From Scylla paramamosain (taxonomy: Eukaryota > Arthropoda > Malacostraca > Decapoda > Portunidae), in the NCBI RefSeq assembly GCF_035594125.1, contig NC_087156.1, forward strand, positions 15,457,997-15,521,996: a stretch of DNA of 64,000 bases, written 5' to 3'. The notes beneath the pieces were generated by a model, which worked only from the letters and a program-made list of their open reading frames with translations, had not been told where the DNA came from and did no database searches. This document shows, in pieces, positions 1 through 20,390 of the stretch. How positions within the stretch are numbered: position 1 is the first letter of the stretch; each line of letters starts with the position of its first letter. A program made the translations under genes and the position numbers.

Positions 1-366
1 CTCACTGTTGCATAAAGGACTGAAATCTTTCCTTTTTTTATCATTATTACATTAAAAGCTGTGACATGTAGTGCAAGATACGAGATGTGTGTCTCCTTCC
101 CACAATTTTAATGCATCCAATCCCTGTAAGTAATCTGCTATCTTTAGTTGATGCATGCAATCGCGATATCTAATCTCCTATTCTGAACGAGCATCACATT
201 GCAGAATTGTTATCAGCCTTGGGACTTTAAGAATTCAATGGACAGCATGAGACGGTCCAGCCAAGCATCCCAGACACGGGGGATTACTGAGCACATCGCT
301 CCGCGATTAGAACTGGCTGTGGTATGCTCTGGATCCCTAGGACTAGTAGAATATGAGGTACTTGGG

Positions 367-2462
<2,096 letters not shown>

Positions 2463-2958
2463 AGAAAGATAGACAGAGAGAGAAGGAAGACACCCCGACC
2501 ATAACTAACTCCCTGACACAAGACGCCCAGGGCCTCCTCATCACACACCTTGCTGACTGCCTTCTCTCACTCTCTTTATTTCTCTCTCACATAATTGGCG
2601 CAATTAAAACACCCGGCAAACATTTCTGGCAAGCCTTCCGTTGTCCCACAATTAATAATGAAAGAGAGAGAGAGAAAAAAAAAATCATGACCGAGACACA
2701 CGAACGCAGAACAGGACAGCACGCAAAAACCTACCCTAGAGCAGCCACCGGCAAGCCCTATAATTATATCCGCACAGTGACACCCCGTAAAGCAAAGACA
2801 CAAATAAACCAACCTTCTCACTTACCCCATCGTCACATTTGGGAGTCAGGAGAGCAGCAAAAAGTGGCAAGGACTCGGGAAGGACAAACAAACACAAATG
2901 CTGGAGCTAGAGGAAGAGGAAGAGGAGGAGGAGGGCGGGAGTTTGAATCAGCGGGCGT

Positions 2959-2960
<2 letters not shown>

Positions 2961-3026
<66 letters not shown>
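2961..3026 (+). repeat. (TC)33 microsatellite
   Basis: Pure TC array following a purine-rich stretch (2900-2940). It faces the AG array at 3294, so the two could pair as an inverted repeat. Confidence 0.96.
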
Positions 3027-3031
<5 letters not shown>

Positions 3032-3291
3032 GCGCCACGAAAAGTCAGGCAGGAATTGTTGGTTGACGAGAAGGTAAACAAAAAATAGACTTGCACCTCC
3101 CCACTCCTGGGCGACAAATAAGGACGAGGTGAAGGAGGCCAAGAGAGGGACGGCGAGATGGATGGAGCAACAGAGATGGAGAGATGGATGGACAGCCAGA
3201 ATAAAAACGGAGATGAGGAAAGCAAGACGAAAAATAGAGAGAGAAAATATAAACATCAGAAACAAAAGAGGAGGTACTAAGTGAAGTGCTG

Positions 3292-3293
<2 letters not shown>

Positions 3294-3378
<85 letters not shown>
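3294..3378 (+). repeat. (AG)42 microsatellite
   Basis: Pure AG array in A/G-rich surroundings. Confidence 0.96.
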
Positions 3379-3380
<2 letters not shown>

Positions 3381-3561
3381 TTGTGAAATTCTCTTACCTC
3401 TCGGGAGAAGAAAATTAAATGAAAAATAAAAGGTAAATATGATAGATAAGCAAGACAACATTACGAAAGAGAATATGAGTAAATAGAAAAATTATATACA
3501 ATCGAACGGCAAACAAAGTACCAAATAAATTAGAAATCATGAAAGTGAGAAGGAAAAGAAT

Positions 3562-3564
<3 letters not shown>

Positions 3565-3636
<72 letters not shown>
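3565..3636 (+). repeat. (GA)36 microsatellite
   Basis: Pure GA array, followed 30 bp later by a short CCT run (3668-3687). Confidence 0.96.
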
Positions 3637-3638
<2 letters not shown>

Positions 3639-3775
3639 AAAGGAAACTTATAATAGAAGTATCACCTTCCTCCTCCTCCTCCTCCTCAGACTCAGACTCA
3701 GACATTACATCATCGGTGTTGTTACAGTGAACACCAAGGTGCGTGGGTGAGCGTATGAGCATGTTTGGCATCGCT

Positions 3776-7732
<3,957 letters not shown>

Positions 7733-7782
<50 letters not shown>
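7733..7782 (+). repeat. (CA)25 microsatellite
   Basis: Pure CA array. Confidence 0.96.
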
Positions 7783-7784
<2 letters not shown>

Positions 7785-8804
7785 CTAGTCACTTTCTTCT
7801 CTAAACTTCCTACAAGCTACAAGAACATAAACACCTTCTTACTTTTACTTTCTGGGGTAAAGCCTCACTTCCTGCATGGATCAACTAAGCCACTCAGCCA
7901 CGTCGAGGCAACACGTTAATTAAAAATCTCCTACAAATTTGAGCTCTTAAACAACTAGCGACGCTAAATTTATCGCCTCGTAATGAGCAAGGCAGTCCAG
8001 TAAAGTTCCTCGGCTCACCACAGCGTCGATTAACCAGGAAAATCTACACAACACTAGGGGCTGCTTGCTGGCCTCTCCTCCCTCCCAGTTTGCAGGCGAT
8101 AAATGAGCGTAGTAATAGCACAAATCCTTGGTGGTGGTGCTGCAGTGCTGAACTCTTTTACTGCTATGGTAGTCTTTTGTTAACATTTTAGAGGATGGTA
8201 GGAAAAAAATATATACTTGGTCAGAGAAAACGGGAAAACAAGACATTATTTTTTTACCATTCCTGGATAACATATATCTAATAAAGAGACTGAGATACAA
8301 AAAAAAAAATGAGTGCCTAAAAGGTTACAAGTGATAAAAAATAAAAACTGTCCAGCAGTGATAAGTATCCCGTAGGTGGCCGAGACACACTGAAAGAGTC
8401 AGGCCCATCGATTCGTGGGGTGATAGTGCCGGTGGAGAATGGAGCCGCCGTGAGATGCTGGCGGCGTGCGGGATACCGTGCTGGTTTGTGCCCCAAGATG
8501 CATTGCCCCATGACAGGTTCTAGATACAGGCTCACCCTCGCCACCCACACATCACTAAAGGCTTGTACTTAGGCCTGGAGGAAGGTATGCAGTCTCCAGA
8601 AAGGTTGTTTGCCTTTAATGCTCTTCAAGTTAAGGTTATTGACGTGGAACTGAGTGTATGTATATTAAAATTTTGGTGATTAATTTCCTTCTCGTTTCAC
8701 TGAATTAATTGGTCCCCTTCGCGCTGAGTAAATGCAAGAAAAGCGCCTTCTTTTTTGGTACACGTTTCGAATTAGATTGCAGGGAAAATTACGAGTGAGG
8801 AAGA
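7783..8804. other. Unique non-coding DNA
   Basis: Short frames on both strands, none with a recognisable domain. Nothing else seen. Confidence 0.55.
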
Positions 8805-9200
8805 AAGAAGAAGAAGAAGAAGAAGAAGAAGAAGAAGAAGAAGAAGAAGAAGAAGAAGAAGAAGAAGAAGAAGAAGAAGAAGAAGAAGAAGAAGAAGAAG
8901 AAGAAGAAGAAGAAGAAGAAGAAGAAGAAGAAGAAGAAGAAGAAGAAGAAGAAGAAGAAGAAGAAGAAGAAGAAGAAGAAGAAGAAGAAGAAGAAGAAGA
9001 AGAAGAAGAAGAAGAAGAAGAAGAAGAAGAAGAAGAAGAAGAAGAAGAAGAAGAAGAAGAAGAAGAAGAAGAAGAAGAAGAAGAAGAAGAAGAAGAAGAA
9101 GAAGAAGAAGAAGAAGAAGAAGAAGAAGAAGAAGAAGAAGAAGAAGAAGAAGAAGAAGAAGAAGAAGAAGAAGAAGAAGAAGAAGAAGATGATGATGATG
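8805..9200 (+). repeat. Very long (AAG/GAA)n array followed by (GAT)4
   Basis: From about 8806 to 9189 the sequence is an uninterrupted AAG repeat, about 128 units, passing into four GAT units. One strand is all purine. Open frames through it (poly-Glu, poly-Leu, poly-Ser, poly-Phe) are artefacts of the repeat. Confidence 0.97.
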
Positions 9201-9852
9201 ACGAAAAGACCTCCTCCAAAAAAACAGGACCGCCATAATCTATTGCTGACAAAATGGTGGGGCAGGCAGGCAAGGAATGGAGGTGACCATTTATCATTCC
9301 TGGGCAACAATCGCGGCGAGATCTAAAACAAGCAGATAATAATTTAATTAGGTACTAAAAAATACAATCAGATACATAGTACATCCCCTCGGAGGCACTG
9401 CAGAGGAAGAGAGAGAGAGAGGAGAAGGGGGTGGGACTGGAGCAGGTGTCACGGTGCCTCATTCCTCGCCGTCTGAAGAGTCGATATGATGATAATTGTC
9501 CTCCGCATTGCCATTAGCCAAAGGAAACAGGCGTGGCTATAATCATCTTGTACTACCACTTATTTTATCTTAAGCTTTCTTTTCTAATTCTTTCTCTTTG
9601 TGTCTCACTCTCTCCTTTACTCTGCATTCATACGTCGAAAACAACAGCCAAGACTTGATTTTTTCCTCTTTTTTATACCTGTCTTCTATATTAGTATTTG
9701 CTGAGATAGAATTAAGTGATCCTGATGCATAGTTGACTCCGGTTTCGCAATCTGAATCTGATCATTCAATACGAAAAAAAATATTCGATACATATCTTAA
9801 TTTCATTCATTCTTTTCCTCGTTTTTTCGGTTAACTGCCCTTAAAGATAATC
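9201..9852. other. Unique AT-rich DNA
   Basis: No open frame of note and no repeat detected. Confidence 0.6.
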
Positions 9853-9973
<121 letters not shown>

Positions 9974-10144
9974 GCCAAGGAGCCATCGCCCAGAGTAGTA
10001 CTATCTTCGCTTAATTGAAAACCTTGATAAATGAAGGAAACACGAGGCCTCGGGTGCGTGCAAGTCATCCCTCCATAAATGCAGATCACTTTAGAACGTT
10101 ATTCATTTTCTTAGTTGCACACGTTGATGACTGATAACATTCCA

Positions 10145-10148
<4 letters not shown>

Positions 10149-10227
<79 letters not shown>

Positions 10228-10250
10228 CAAATATTAAAGGAACTTGTCTG

Positions 10251-10328
<78 letters not shown>
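10149..10328 (+). repeat. (AG)38 and (TG)37 arrays 28 bp apart
   Basis: AG array at 10149-10225 and TG array at 10254-10328, separated by unique sequence. Confidence 0.96.
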
Positions 10329-10331
<3 letters not shown>

Positions 10332-10619
10332 TGAGCTTCCTCTATCCAGTCAGCGAGCAAGTCAAGTCGCAAACAGGTGTGGAGGGTCACCTGAGCAGCA
10401 GGACCCAGGTGGCCTCCGGGTGGTGGCGGTGCGGCGTGACCCTTCCCGGGCTGCCTCGATCCCATCACCAGCCCCGCCCTGCCCTTCCTCCACGCCCCCA
10501 CGCCCCTGCTGAGGCTATTAAGTGACTTTTACTTCATGTCCCTTCACTTGGGTCGCATTAGGCAAGACCATTATACAGACTTTCTGGGTCCAAGCGGTCA
10601 AGGTGTGATGCGTAGAGGA

Positions 10620-10885
10620 GGGAACAACACTCGGGGATATTTGATTTGTCCCGCGCCTATATACTACATGAGAAGGCTGAAATGCCCTTTAAATTACAAT
10701 ACGGTGGCTTTTTGCAGCATCCTGAACAGCACCGTCATGGCTGCCAATCAGATAACAAAAGCAATCGTGCAGATGTCATTCAGACTTTAATTGGAGTATG
10801 ATGACTTGTAGGAGCGGTGTTTATGCCTCGTATCAGCGGCTTTGTTTTGAGAATTAAGGCCAGATTATCTTTGTCGCATTTTAAT
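10620..10885. promoter_or_regulatory. Possible regulatory stretch (speculative)
   Basis: A segment free of simple repeats with clustered short motifs resembling GATA (AGATAAC, TTATCT), Sox (ACAAAAG, CTTTGTT) and homeodomain (TTTAATTGG) sites. Such motifs are common by chance, so this is only a candidate. Confidence 0.15.
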
Positions 10886-11060
10886 TTGTGGGTTGTGTTA
10901 CTCGCGGACCCGCCAGAAAAAAAAACAACAGCAAAAAATGAAATCATCCAACGCTAACGGAAGACAAACAATGAGAATAAGATTTAATTTTAACATTCAC
11001 TGATTCAGAAGGACAGATAAAGGAAGGGAAGGAGGCAAGGAAAGTAATGGAGCGAGGAGG

Positions 11061-11791
11061 GTGACCTTCGGCATGGTGGGCGATGATAATAGAGCGCTAG
11101 TCACTTCTTGTCAAAACCTTTCTGTCCGCGCCGCCTCATCACCGTCACCGTCAGGCATTAGCGTGCTGCTCTACATGACGTTAAACTGCGAACACTGTAA
11201 ACAACGAGCCACTCCTTGTAAAAGTTCAGCCCAGGTGGAAAGTCTCGTGTCACCGCGAGGCTCACCCAAATAAACACAACGCCTATGATCATGTTTGTCG
11301 AAAGCTTAAAACTCCACCCGTCAGTCATTCCTCGGAGCTTTACTCTTTAGCCTTACTCATCCCTCGGGACTGTTGGCCGCATGACTAATCCCGAAGCTCC
11401 ACAACAATAAACACAGACGTGAATGGGGCGTCACACAGCGTTTAGTGCAATTTCAAAGAGCGTTGGGATTAGTTTTGGTGTTTAGGGCGACGGGAGGGAG
11501 AGAGGTGGGAGTGCCGGCAGTGGTGGTGGTAGTGGTGGTGCTGTGTTCAATTGTGTGCGCCCTGATGATCCCTGAGAGTCTGCAAGGGCGATCGGAACAC
11601 CTGTCGAACGCCGCCAGCCCCAGGCACTACTTGGATCAACGCTATTCTGTCCAGGAGAATGCGATTAATGTTCCTCGTCCCCATGTTCATTTTTCGATTT
11701 GCAGTCCCTCAGTAGCGTGTGTTGCCAGGGAAGAGCACCGTGTACTCACCTGCCAAGACCTGATCGACTTTTTTTATTCGGTGTGGGTGTA

Positions 11792-11796
<5 letters not shown>
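11061..11796. other. Unique non-coding DNA
   Basis: Two overlapping frames run into the TC array at 11797 and so look longer than they are. No domain is recognised. Confidence 0.55.

Positions 11797-11873
<77 letters not shown>
11797..11873 (+). repeat. (TC)38 microsatellite
   Basis: Pure TC array ending in a T6 run. Confidence 0.96.
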
Positions 11874-11878
<5 letters not shown>

Positions 11879-12405
11879 CAAGTGCTAATCTATTTACGAG
11901 TATAGGAATATTCGTTCGGTATTCCCAGCGACAAGACCATATTACCAGCCCTCCCTCCCCTTCAATCCCGCCTTCCCTCCCTCCACCACCAAACCACCGC
12001 ACCACCACACAACAGCAGCGCCACACAATGCAATCGTATACCCTGCCCATTCCAGACCCATCACATCTACTCTATAATACACCAACCGCCCGTTCCCACC
12101 CGCCTCCACAGCACATACAGCCCACCCACTCTGTCACCTCACCCAAAGCAAACCAGCAAACTCCCACTGCCTCCCTCCACGCGTCCCCGCCCGCCCACTC
12201 ACTGACACTCTCCCCTCCGCCTTGAAGGAGATTATATACATGTGGCTGGATTAAAATAGCGCCATACCCAGCGTGACTAAGGGAAATTAAAGGTTCTCAC
12301 CCTTCTAATGTTTGCTTATTAACGACCGTGCTATGGTAATGGGTCTATGTTACTTTATTATGTGTAGGTGGAGGAAAAAGTAAAGATGTGTGGGAGAAAA
12401 TAAGA

Positions 12406-12407
<2 letters not shown>

Positions 12408-12486
<79 letters not shown>
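12408..12486 (+). repeat. (TC)39 microsatellite
   Basis: Pure TC array followed by T-rich sequence. Confidence 0.96.
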
Positions 12487-12489
<3 letters not shown>

Positions 12490-12596
12490 ACCAAAGAACT
12501 TTTTGTTCATTTCTTCTTTTGTTTTCTTCATCGTTTTTTTTCAATATTTTTCTTTTTATCGTAAGTGTTGGATCACTATGTTTTGTTGCAATATAT

Positions 12597-12690
12597 TATC
12601 TATTTACTCTGATCTATCTATCTAATTACCTATCTATCCATCTGAATGTCCATCTACCTATCTGCCTAGCTATCTGTCTGTTTGTCACTC
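12597..12690 (+). repeat. Degenerate (ATCT)/(TGTC) tetranucleotide tract
   Basis: Mixed ATCT, ACCT, ATCC, TGCC and TGTC units, consistent with an old decayed tetranucleotide array. Confidence 0.8.
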
Positions 12691-14890
12691 GAACTGTCTG
12701 TCCGTTTACGTCTCTACAAGTACCAGCCTTCCCTGTCTCTCCCACCAACACCCCACGAAGCCACGCGTCAGAGCATCACCAGGTAGGAAACGCCCTCGCC
12801 CTCTCCTTGCCCTCCCCCTTACCGTAGCCTTGCCCTCACCCTGTCCTTGCTCCGTCCTCGCCCTGCTTCCACACCCTCCACCTGGATCACCGCAAAACGC
12901 CCTTGGGCTCGCATCCATCAAGGTGATCCGAGCTGACATACACTGCCCGGTACTCTATTCCGCTCACACAAGGGGTCACCAGTTACCTTCCTCTGGTCAT
13001 GGACGTGGAATAACAAGGGAGTGTTTGATATTCCGTCAGCTCGTTTCTCTTATCATAAACAGGAGGTGTTTCATTATGGGAGCACCGCCACGTATCCTTT
13101 CCTTTAAGAGTGAACAGTGTAGTGGCAACCACCAGGTGATCATGACATCTCGCCTGCTGCTTCGTGTTACCTCACATTTCTGGGGACGCTGAGTTAAGTG
13201 AGGATGCTGCCGCCCCACGCCACGCCACGCCACACCACGCTACAGCAAGTCTCTCACGCTTCTTCTCCCTTTGCTACACTTCGCAGTCTTCTCTTTGTAC
13301 GAGTATGTGCTTCGGGCGAACGTTTGCAGCGTTACTTATTTATTTATTTTTTTTTCACCCTCTTCGAAACCCCAGAACTTCCTCATTCCTTGTAAAATGA
13401 CTGTAACAATACAATAAAAAGGATTCTCCCAACCGTGTCTGACTTCCGACGACGACTAATAAGTTTCCTATTGCGTAGTCAACAGAGAAATTGAAATGCT
13501 TATTAATGTACCGCGCAAGGGTTCTGGGAATGATTTATAGGGCGGCGCGGCGCTTCCAGTCTGTGGCGGGCCTCAGTCGCTACTTCAGTGAGCTGAGCCA
13601 GACTTACGATAATTAATGCTGACGCCTTATCGCTCCCCGAATAATGGGCGCCGCGTATTATTGGTCCGTCTGTTATATTAATGTCCTGAGTCATAACTTA
13701 GTGTTGGTGGCGGAGTAACTCCATTACAGCGACTTTCTGTTCCGTCAGGTAATGAAGGGGAGCACACGCCTCGCCTTCACGGGGGGAGAGTGAGTGAAAG
13801 GGAGTGGAGAGAGAAAGAGGAAGAGATATATATGGAGGAGCCTAAGACGAAGTCATCTAATGATTAGCTGCTATACAGATGGAGCCGATAGTGTGGACGG
13901 ACAAATGTACAGGTAGCCAGACACCTGGAGAGGCAAGGCAGGGAGATAAATATACATCTTGTAAAATGAAGATTAGGAGGGGAGCGGTGCACCCCATCAG
14001 GAGCCTTTCTATAGGCTTCTCCTCCCGTATCAATTAAGACGGTCATAATTTACAACTGCGAGGAATGAGTGCTCTCGTATTCCTCCCCAGACGCTGGCTC
14101 ATCCCTTTCCTCCCCGCCCTCCTGATGGCCTCACAAGGAGAGCTCCTCAAGGAATGCTAAGTCCCAGTAATTAGGGCCGCGGAAGCCACGTTTCTGAAGA
14201 TTCAACTAGTGATAAGCGGCAGGACGGGGCGGGTCTATAAGTGCTGCTGAGGGTCGTCCGGTCATACGGTATGCAGAGGGCGAAACCTAAGGCTCCGAGG
14301 GGGATAAAAACAGGCAGCCAGCCGCTCCTGAGGGCGGGCTGGCCCCACAGTGACGGGGCAGCTATAAGGTATGCGGAGGGCAGTCATCCAGCCAGTCTTT
14401 AGATGAAAAAACGAGGTGGACGGCAGCACTCGATTAGATTTGAGTCTCCAAGAGGCAGGCTGACCGAAGGCCCAGCGGGGAACACCACCTCAGTCGTCAG
14501 GCGCTCGCCCGACAAGCCCACCGCGCCTCAAGGCAAGGCGGCCCACCAAGATCTCACTGCTGATTTCCGTCTTGCTGTGAACTTTTTAATAACTTTTTAA
14601 TATGCTTCTGACATAATCCTGACAGAGGAACGTGGCACGCAAGTACGAAAAAATTCTCAACATCGTGTCACTTCCGAGATACAAGTTTGTTATCTTTGCG
14701 TTTATATAATGAAGGCAAGTTTTCCTGCAAAAAAGAAATTAAAAGAGAAGTTTCTACTCCCAAAACTACTAATCTTTCTAGCAATTTTAATCGAGTGAGA
14801 CGAAAATATTACTCTGCAATCGTTACTTTTTTGTGGATCGGCTCTCTCGCACAAGAGTCGAATCATTATACACCGGATCTCTCTCCCCCT
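12691..14890. other. Unique non-coding DNA, GC-richer from 13.5 kb
   Basis: 13500-13700 and 14140-14600 are GC-rich and free of simple repeats. TATA-like strings (CTATAAG near 14233, GATAAAA near 14304, CTATAAGG near 14360) lie just upstream of a 65-codon frame at 14403 with no recognisable domain. I would not call a promoter on this. Confidence 0.45.
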
Positions 14891-14973
14891 CAAAAAAATA
14901 AAATAAAAAAAATTAAATTAAATAAAAAAAAAAAAAATTTAATTTAAAAATTAAAAAAATTAAAAAAATAAAT
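14891..14973 (+). repeat. A/T-only low-complexity tract
   Basis: About 80 bp of A runs with TAAA and ATTTAATTT blocks and almost no G or C. It does not end at a recognisable retroelement. Confidence 0.85.
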
Positions 14974-14999
14974 CTTTTACACTCCACCAAAACTAAATA

Positions 15000-16933
<1,934 letters not shown>

Positions 16934-17020
<87 letters not shown>
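16934..17020 (+). repeat. (GA)43 microsatellite
   Basis: Pure GA array. Confidence 0.96.
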
Positions 17021-17023
<3 letters not shown>

Positions 17024-17425
17024 GAAGAAACTAACATAAACTGACTGTCTCAGGAGAAGTGCCACTGGTTTTATACGTACTAAAATGTCTGCCTTTAAAA
17101 TTACCATCACGCAGATATTTCCTCCACCGATTACTCAGCAGCAGCCACACAACAATATTCTTCATTTATGTAAACAAAAGTGCATTCCTCGCCTCGTCCT
17201 AAAATAAACGCGACTCGTTTTGAAATTCCCGAGTGTGTATATAATGGGGAATTATCACTGGCTTTCCCTAATTCACTTGAAGACGCTGTAACTGATACTG
17301 CATAATGAAACCCTAATTACTCGTGCAGTCAGGGGAGTCAAGGCAAGCATCATTAGCCCGGTGGGAGATAAGGTGAGCAAGGGTCCCACTCACCTTAACC
17401 TGGCCACAGCACCTGCCGCCTACAT

Positions 17426-17428
<3 letters not shown>

Positions 17429-17496
<68 letters not shown>
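17429..17496 (+). repeat. (CT)34 microsatellite
   Basis: Pure CT array, complementary to the GA array 410 bp upstream. Confidence 0.96.
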
Positions 17497-17500
<4 letters not shown>

Positions 17501-17651
17501 CTCTTTTAAGTAAGTTTTCACTCATATTTTTGCCTTTGGGAAAAAGGAAATAGTTCTGACACATTAATGGAAACTGCCAATAGACACTTAAAGGACCATC
17601 GGAGTCGACAATACTGATAACTACGGCCAAGGTTAAGGCAGCACATGAATT

Positions 17652-17861
17652 CCTCTTTACTTTCAGTCTTGTTCTGTCCACTTTACTAGTGCAAAAGTTA
17701 ACCAATTACTCCTTCATCCCTTCCATCCCTGGAGTTACTTACGTCTTCCTGGTTTTGCATTTCCTCCTGTCTACGACCTAAATATTCCAAAAAGGGGAGA
17801 ATCTGGACATTTCTCAAAACTAAATTTGGCTGATTCCTTAGGCTCTTCTAACTCTTTCTAG
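17652..17861 (+). pseudogene. C-terminal LINE ORF2 fragment
   Basis: A 69-codon open frame with no ATG reads SCSVHFTSAKVNQ, then LHPFHPWSYLRLPGFAFPP, then VYDLNIPKRGESGHFSKLN, and ends at TAG (17859-17861). This aligns by eye with the C-terminal tail of the LINE at 29170-30191 (SVHLSNARVNQ... then FPPSFDLNSFKREVSRHLS), so it looks like a related, diverged LINE on the opposite strand. AT-rich sequence to about 17960 may be its 3' untranslated region. I saw nothing upstream that matches, so it is probably 5' truncated. Confidence 0.55.
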
Positions 17862-18236
17862 GAGCGGCAATCCGGAATATATATTTTTTTCTTTAGTAAT
17901 TTTTGTGTCGTTTGCTTGTCTTCCTGATACGTAGAAAAAAATATTTAAGGGCTTATCAGTGTTACGGAGAATTCACCGTAAATTGTATAGAGATAATTTT
18001 CACCTCCCGACGAATTCGATAGAAGAGAGGCGGCGGCGAAGGAGGCAAAAAGCAAGAGGAAGAGGATACTGGGGCGGGTGCTTCTGAGGGAGTGAGTGTG
18101 GAATGCCTATGACTGGAGGGAATGGCAATGGAAACTTGTTGAATGGAGCAGGTAGGAGGTGATTTAATGGGAAGGTAGCTAATGGACGGTTATAAATGAT
18201 AAATACAGCAAAAAGCATATAATTAGGGACCATGAA

Positions 18237-18331
<95 letters not shown>
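18237..18331 (+). repeat. (CT)47 microsatellite, one interruption
   Basis: CT array with a TTT interruption near 18255. It is complementary to the GA array starting 93 bp downstream. Confidence 0.96.
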
Positions 18332-18334
<3 letters not shown>

Positions 18335-18421
18335 CCCTCCATGTATAAGAGAGTGTGTGTGTGTGCGCGCGTGCGTGCTTGCCTACATGTAGGAAATAGT
18401 CCATGGAAATTATGTACACAT

Positions 18422-18542
<121 letters not shown>

Positions 18543-18781
18543 AAAAAAAATGAGAAGTATGGTAATCATTATAAATCACCATTAAGGAAAGCGAATTTGT
18601 ACAGATAAACACAAACTAGCAATTTACACCAATAATAACAATAAACACCAGGCCCTTTATTTGCTGCACTGTACTCTGTCTAACGATACCGCAAAAGAAG
18701 TTCCCAGACTCCACTACATTAAAAATTTCACTCTCATCGCAAAAAGTACTACCTACGAACATGCCACGAATAATTGGCGAT

Positions 18782-18956
18782 GGAACCACGTAAAAAAAAA
18801 AAAAAAAAAACGCTATTTTCTTACAAATTCCACGCTGGCCTTTGTTAGGTGGTTAGTTCATAGGTGTCGTGGAACTATGTAAAAAAAAAAAAAAAAAACG
18901 TTATATCCTTACAAATTCTACGCTGGCCTTTGTTAGTTGGCTGGTTCATAGGTGTC
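18782..18956 (+). repeat. Tandem duplication of an 89-bp unit
   Basis: Unit 1 (18782-18870) and unit 2 (18871-18956) share GGAAC, an A17-18 run, CTTACAAATTC, ACGCTGGCCTTTGTTAG and GTTCATAGGTGTC. The A run at the same place in each unit suggests an old tail copied along with its flank. Confidence 0.8.
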
Positions 18957-19501
18957 ATTTGCAGTGCTCGGGTTGCGGGTGCGTGTCGCCGCTAATCAGC
19001 TCCAGGCCCTCCCTGGCGAACCGTCGTTAATGCTTCACACGTACGTAAAAACCATTACGACCACTACCCAGCGCTCACCCCAAGGCTCACCTTCCCTGCT
19101 CCTGCCCTCTTCCCCCCACAATTAGCAGGGTCGTAATGAGACCTGACGTGTGTGACTGCGACGCTCTTACCTGCAACGATGACGCCTCGCCTGCCTCCCT
19201 CTCTCTCTGCTCCATCTCTCCCTCACTCCTTTTTCTCACTTGTTACTCTCATTATAGCCCGGGGCGCCTCATCCGCTCCCTCGTCCCTCAGCCTTCACGG
19301 TGGTGGTGACACGCGTGCTCATACTGCAGGTAACAGGGCGCAGCGACTCATTAGGTGGAGGCAATTAGATACGAGTATAGATTCCAGGTGGGGTGGTGGC
19401 GGGGCGAGGCACTGGCCGGCCAGCGACGGTGTGTTAGTGTCGCATATCATCTGTCTTGTGGTAATTGCGCTTGACGCTCATGTTTCTTGCATTAGGAGAC
19501 G

Positions 19502-19503
<2 letters not shown>

Positions 19504-19564
<61 letters not shown>
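19504..19564 (+). repeat. (TG)30 microsatellite
   Basis: Pure TG array with a CTGTGTG continuation to 19574. Confidence 0.96.
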
Positions 19565-19566
<2 letters not shown>

Positions 19567-19792
19567 TGTGTGTTTCAAAAGCTGTCCCATCTGTTCTTGC
19601 TCTATTATCATACTTGATGTTTCACGTCTCAGATCATATGACACAACTCGTATTACAGGTTGTCTAGAGATGAGCGCCCCATACGCAGCACTAGTAATTA
19701 TTAACCTTGAACATGCAAACCACACTTATATTTCTACACCTCATCATTTCTGGTGCCGTGTCCTGTCGTTTTTTTGCAAATAAGATCTTAGC

Positions 19793-19914
19793 AAAGCGTC
19801 GGGCAAAGATGCTATTTTGGCAGTGAATGTTTGAGACCCAGACCTAATTGGCAAAAATATGCTTTGGTGTCATATATGGATAATAAAGGCAATTATAAGA
19901 GTAAATTTAGGGTA
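19793..19914 (+). repeat. Dispersed 122-bp repeat, copy A
   Basis: About 85% identical by eye to the reverse complement of 29039-29160. Shared blocks include GATGCTATTTTGGCAGTG, TGTTTGAGACCC, GGCAAAAATATGCTTTGGTG and CAATTATAAGAGTAAAT. It has no coding potential; its family is unknown to me. Confidence 0.75.
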
Positions 19915-20057
19915 GAGAAATATCCCGCAGCGCTTGAACAAGCTTATTACTGGCCACTCTGTCTTTGTCTTTGCTGCGATCTATTAATAATATATACAGA
20001 TTAGTTTTCTTCCAATAAGTAAAGTCATTCTTGGAGTCAGCTGGCATCCCCTAGCAT

Positions 20058-20295
20058 CCTGGCTACGCTGAGGCGTTTATTCAGAAACGCTTTGGTCTCA
20101 CCACGACTGTTTTCAAGGCCACAGAGATGATTAACTGGGTTCTCAAGTGTGTTTCTCCTGTTAGTAATGTAGAAATATTGCTAAAACCGTAAAAAAAAAA
20201 ACACCCTTACAAACCCGTGTCACTTCACCACAACTGTTGAAAACAGTCGTAGTCAGACAGCTGAGCGTTTCTGATTACACGCCTGAGTTGCCAGG
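20058..20295. mobile_element. MITE-like element with 59-bp inverted arms
   Basis: 20058-20116 and 20237-20295 are imperfect reverse complements. They share CCTGGC, TCAGAAACGCT and, at the inner end, ACGACTGTTTTCAA. A 120-bp non-coding spacer containing a short A run separates them. The structure fits a non-autonomous DNA transposon, but I could not identify the termini or a target duplication. It ends about 25 bp from the CR1 3' end. Confidence 0.55.
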
Positions 20296-20319
20296 CTGTT
20301 TAGATGTCAACTGGTGCCA

Positions 20320-20338
20320 CATAAGAACATAAGAAATA
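20320..20338 (-). repeat. CR1 3'-terminal octamer repeats
   Basis: Read on the minus strand, the end is two tandem TTCTTATG-type units. CR1 elements characteristically end in short tandem octamers rather than a poly(A) tail. This fixes both the orientation and the 3' boundary of the element. Confidence 0.75.
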
Positions 20339-20390
20339 AGGGAAGCTGCAAGAAGCGACCAGGCTTACACGTGGCAGTCGATGTATGAAA

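Noticed and set aside
8680..9310. Poly-Glu, poly-Ser, poly-Leu and poly-Phe frames
   Set aside because: Four frames on both strands all arise from the GAA array.
14228..14600. Possible promoter with TATA-like words and a 65-codon frame
   Set aside because: Several weak TATA strings, no initiator or downstream element I can trust, and no recognisable product.
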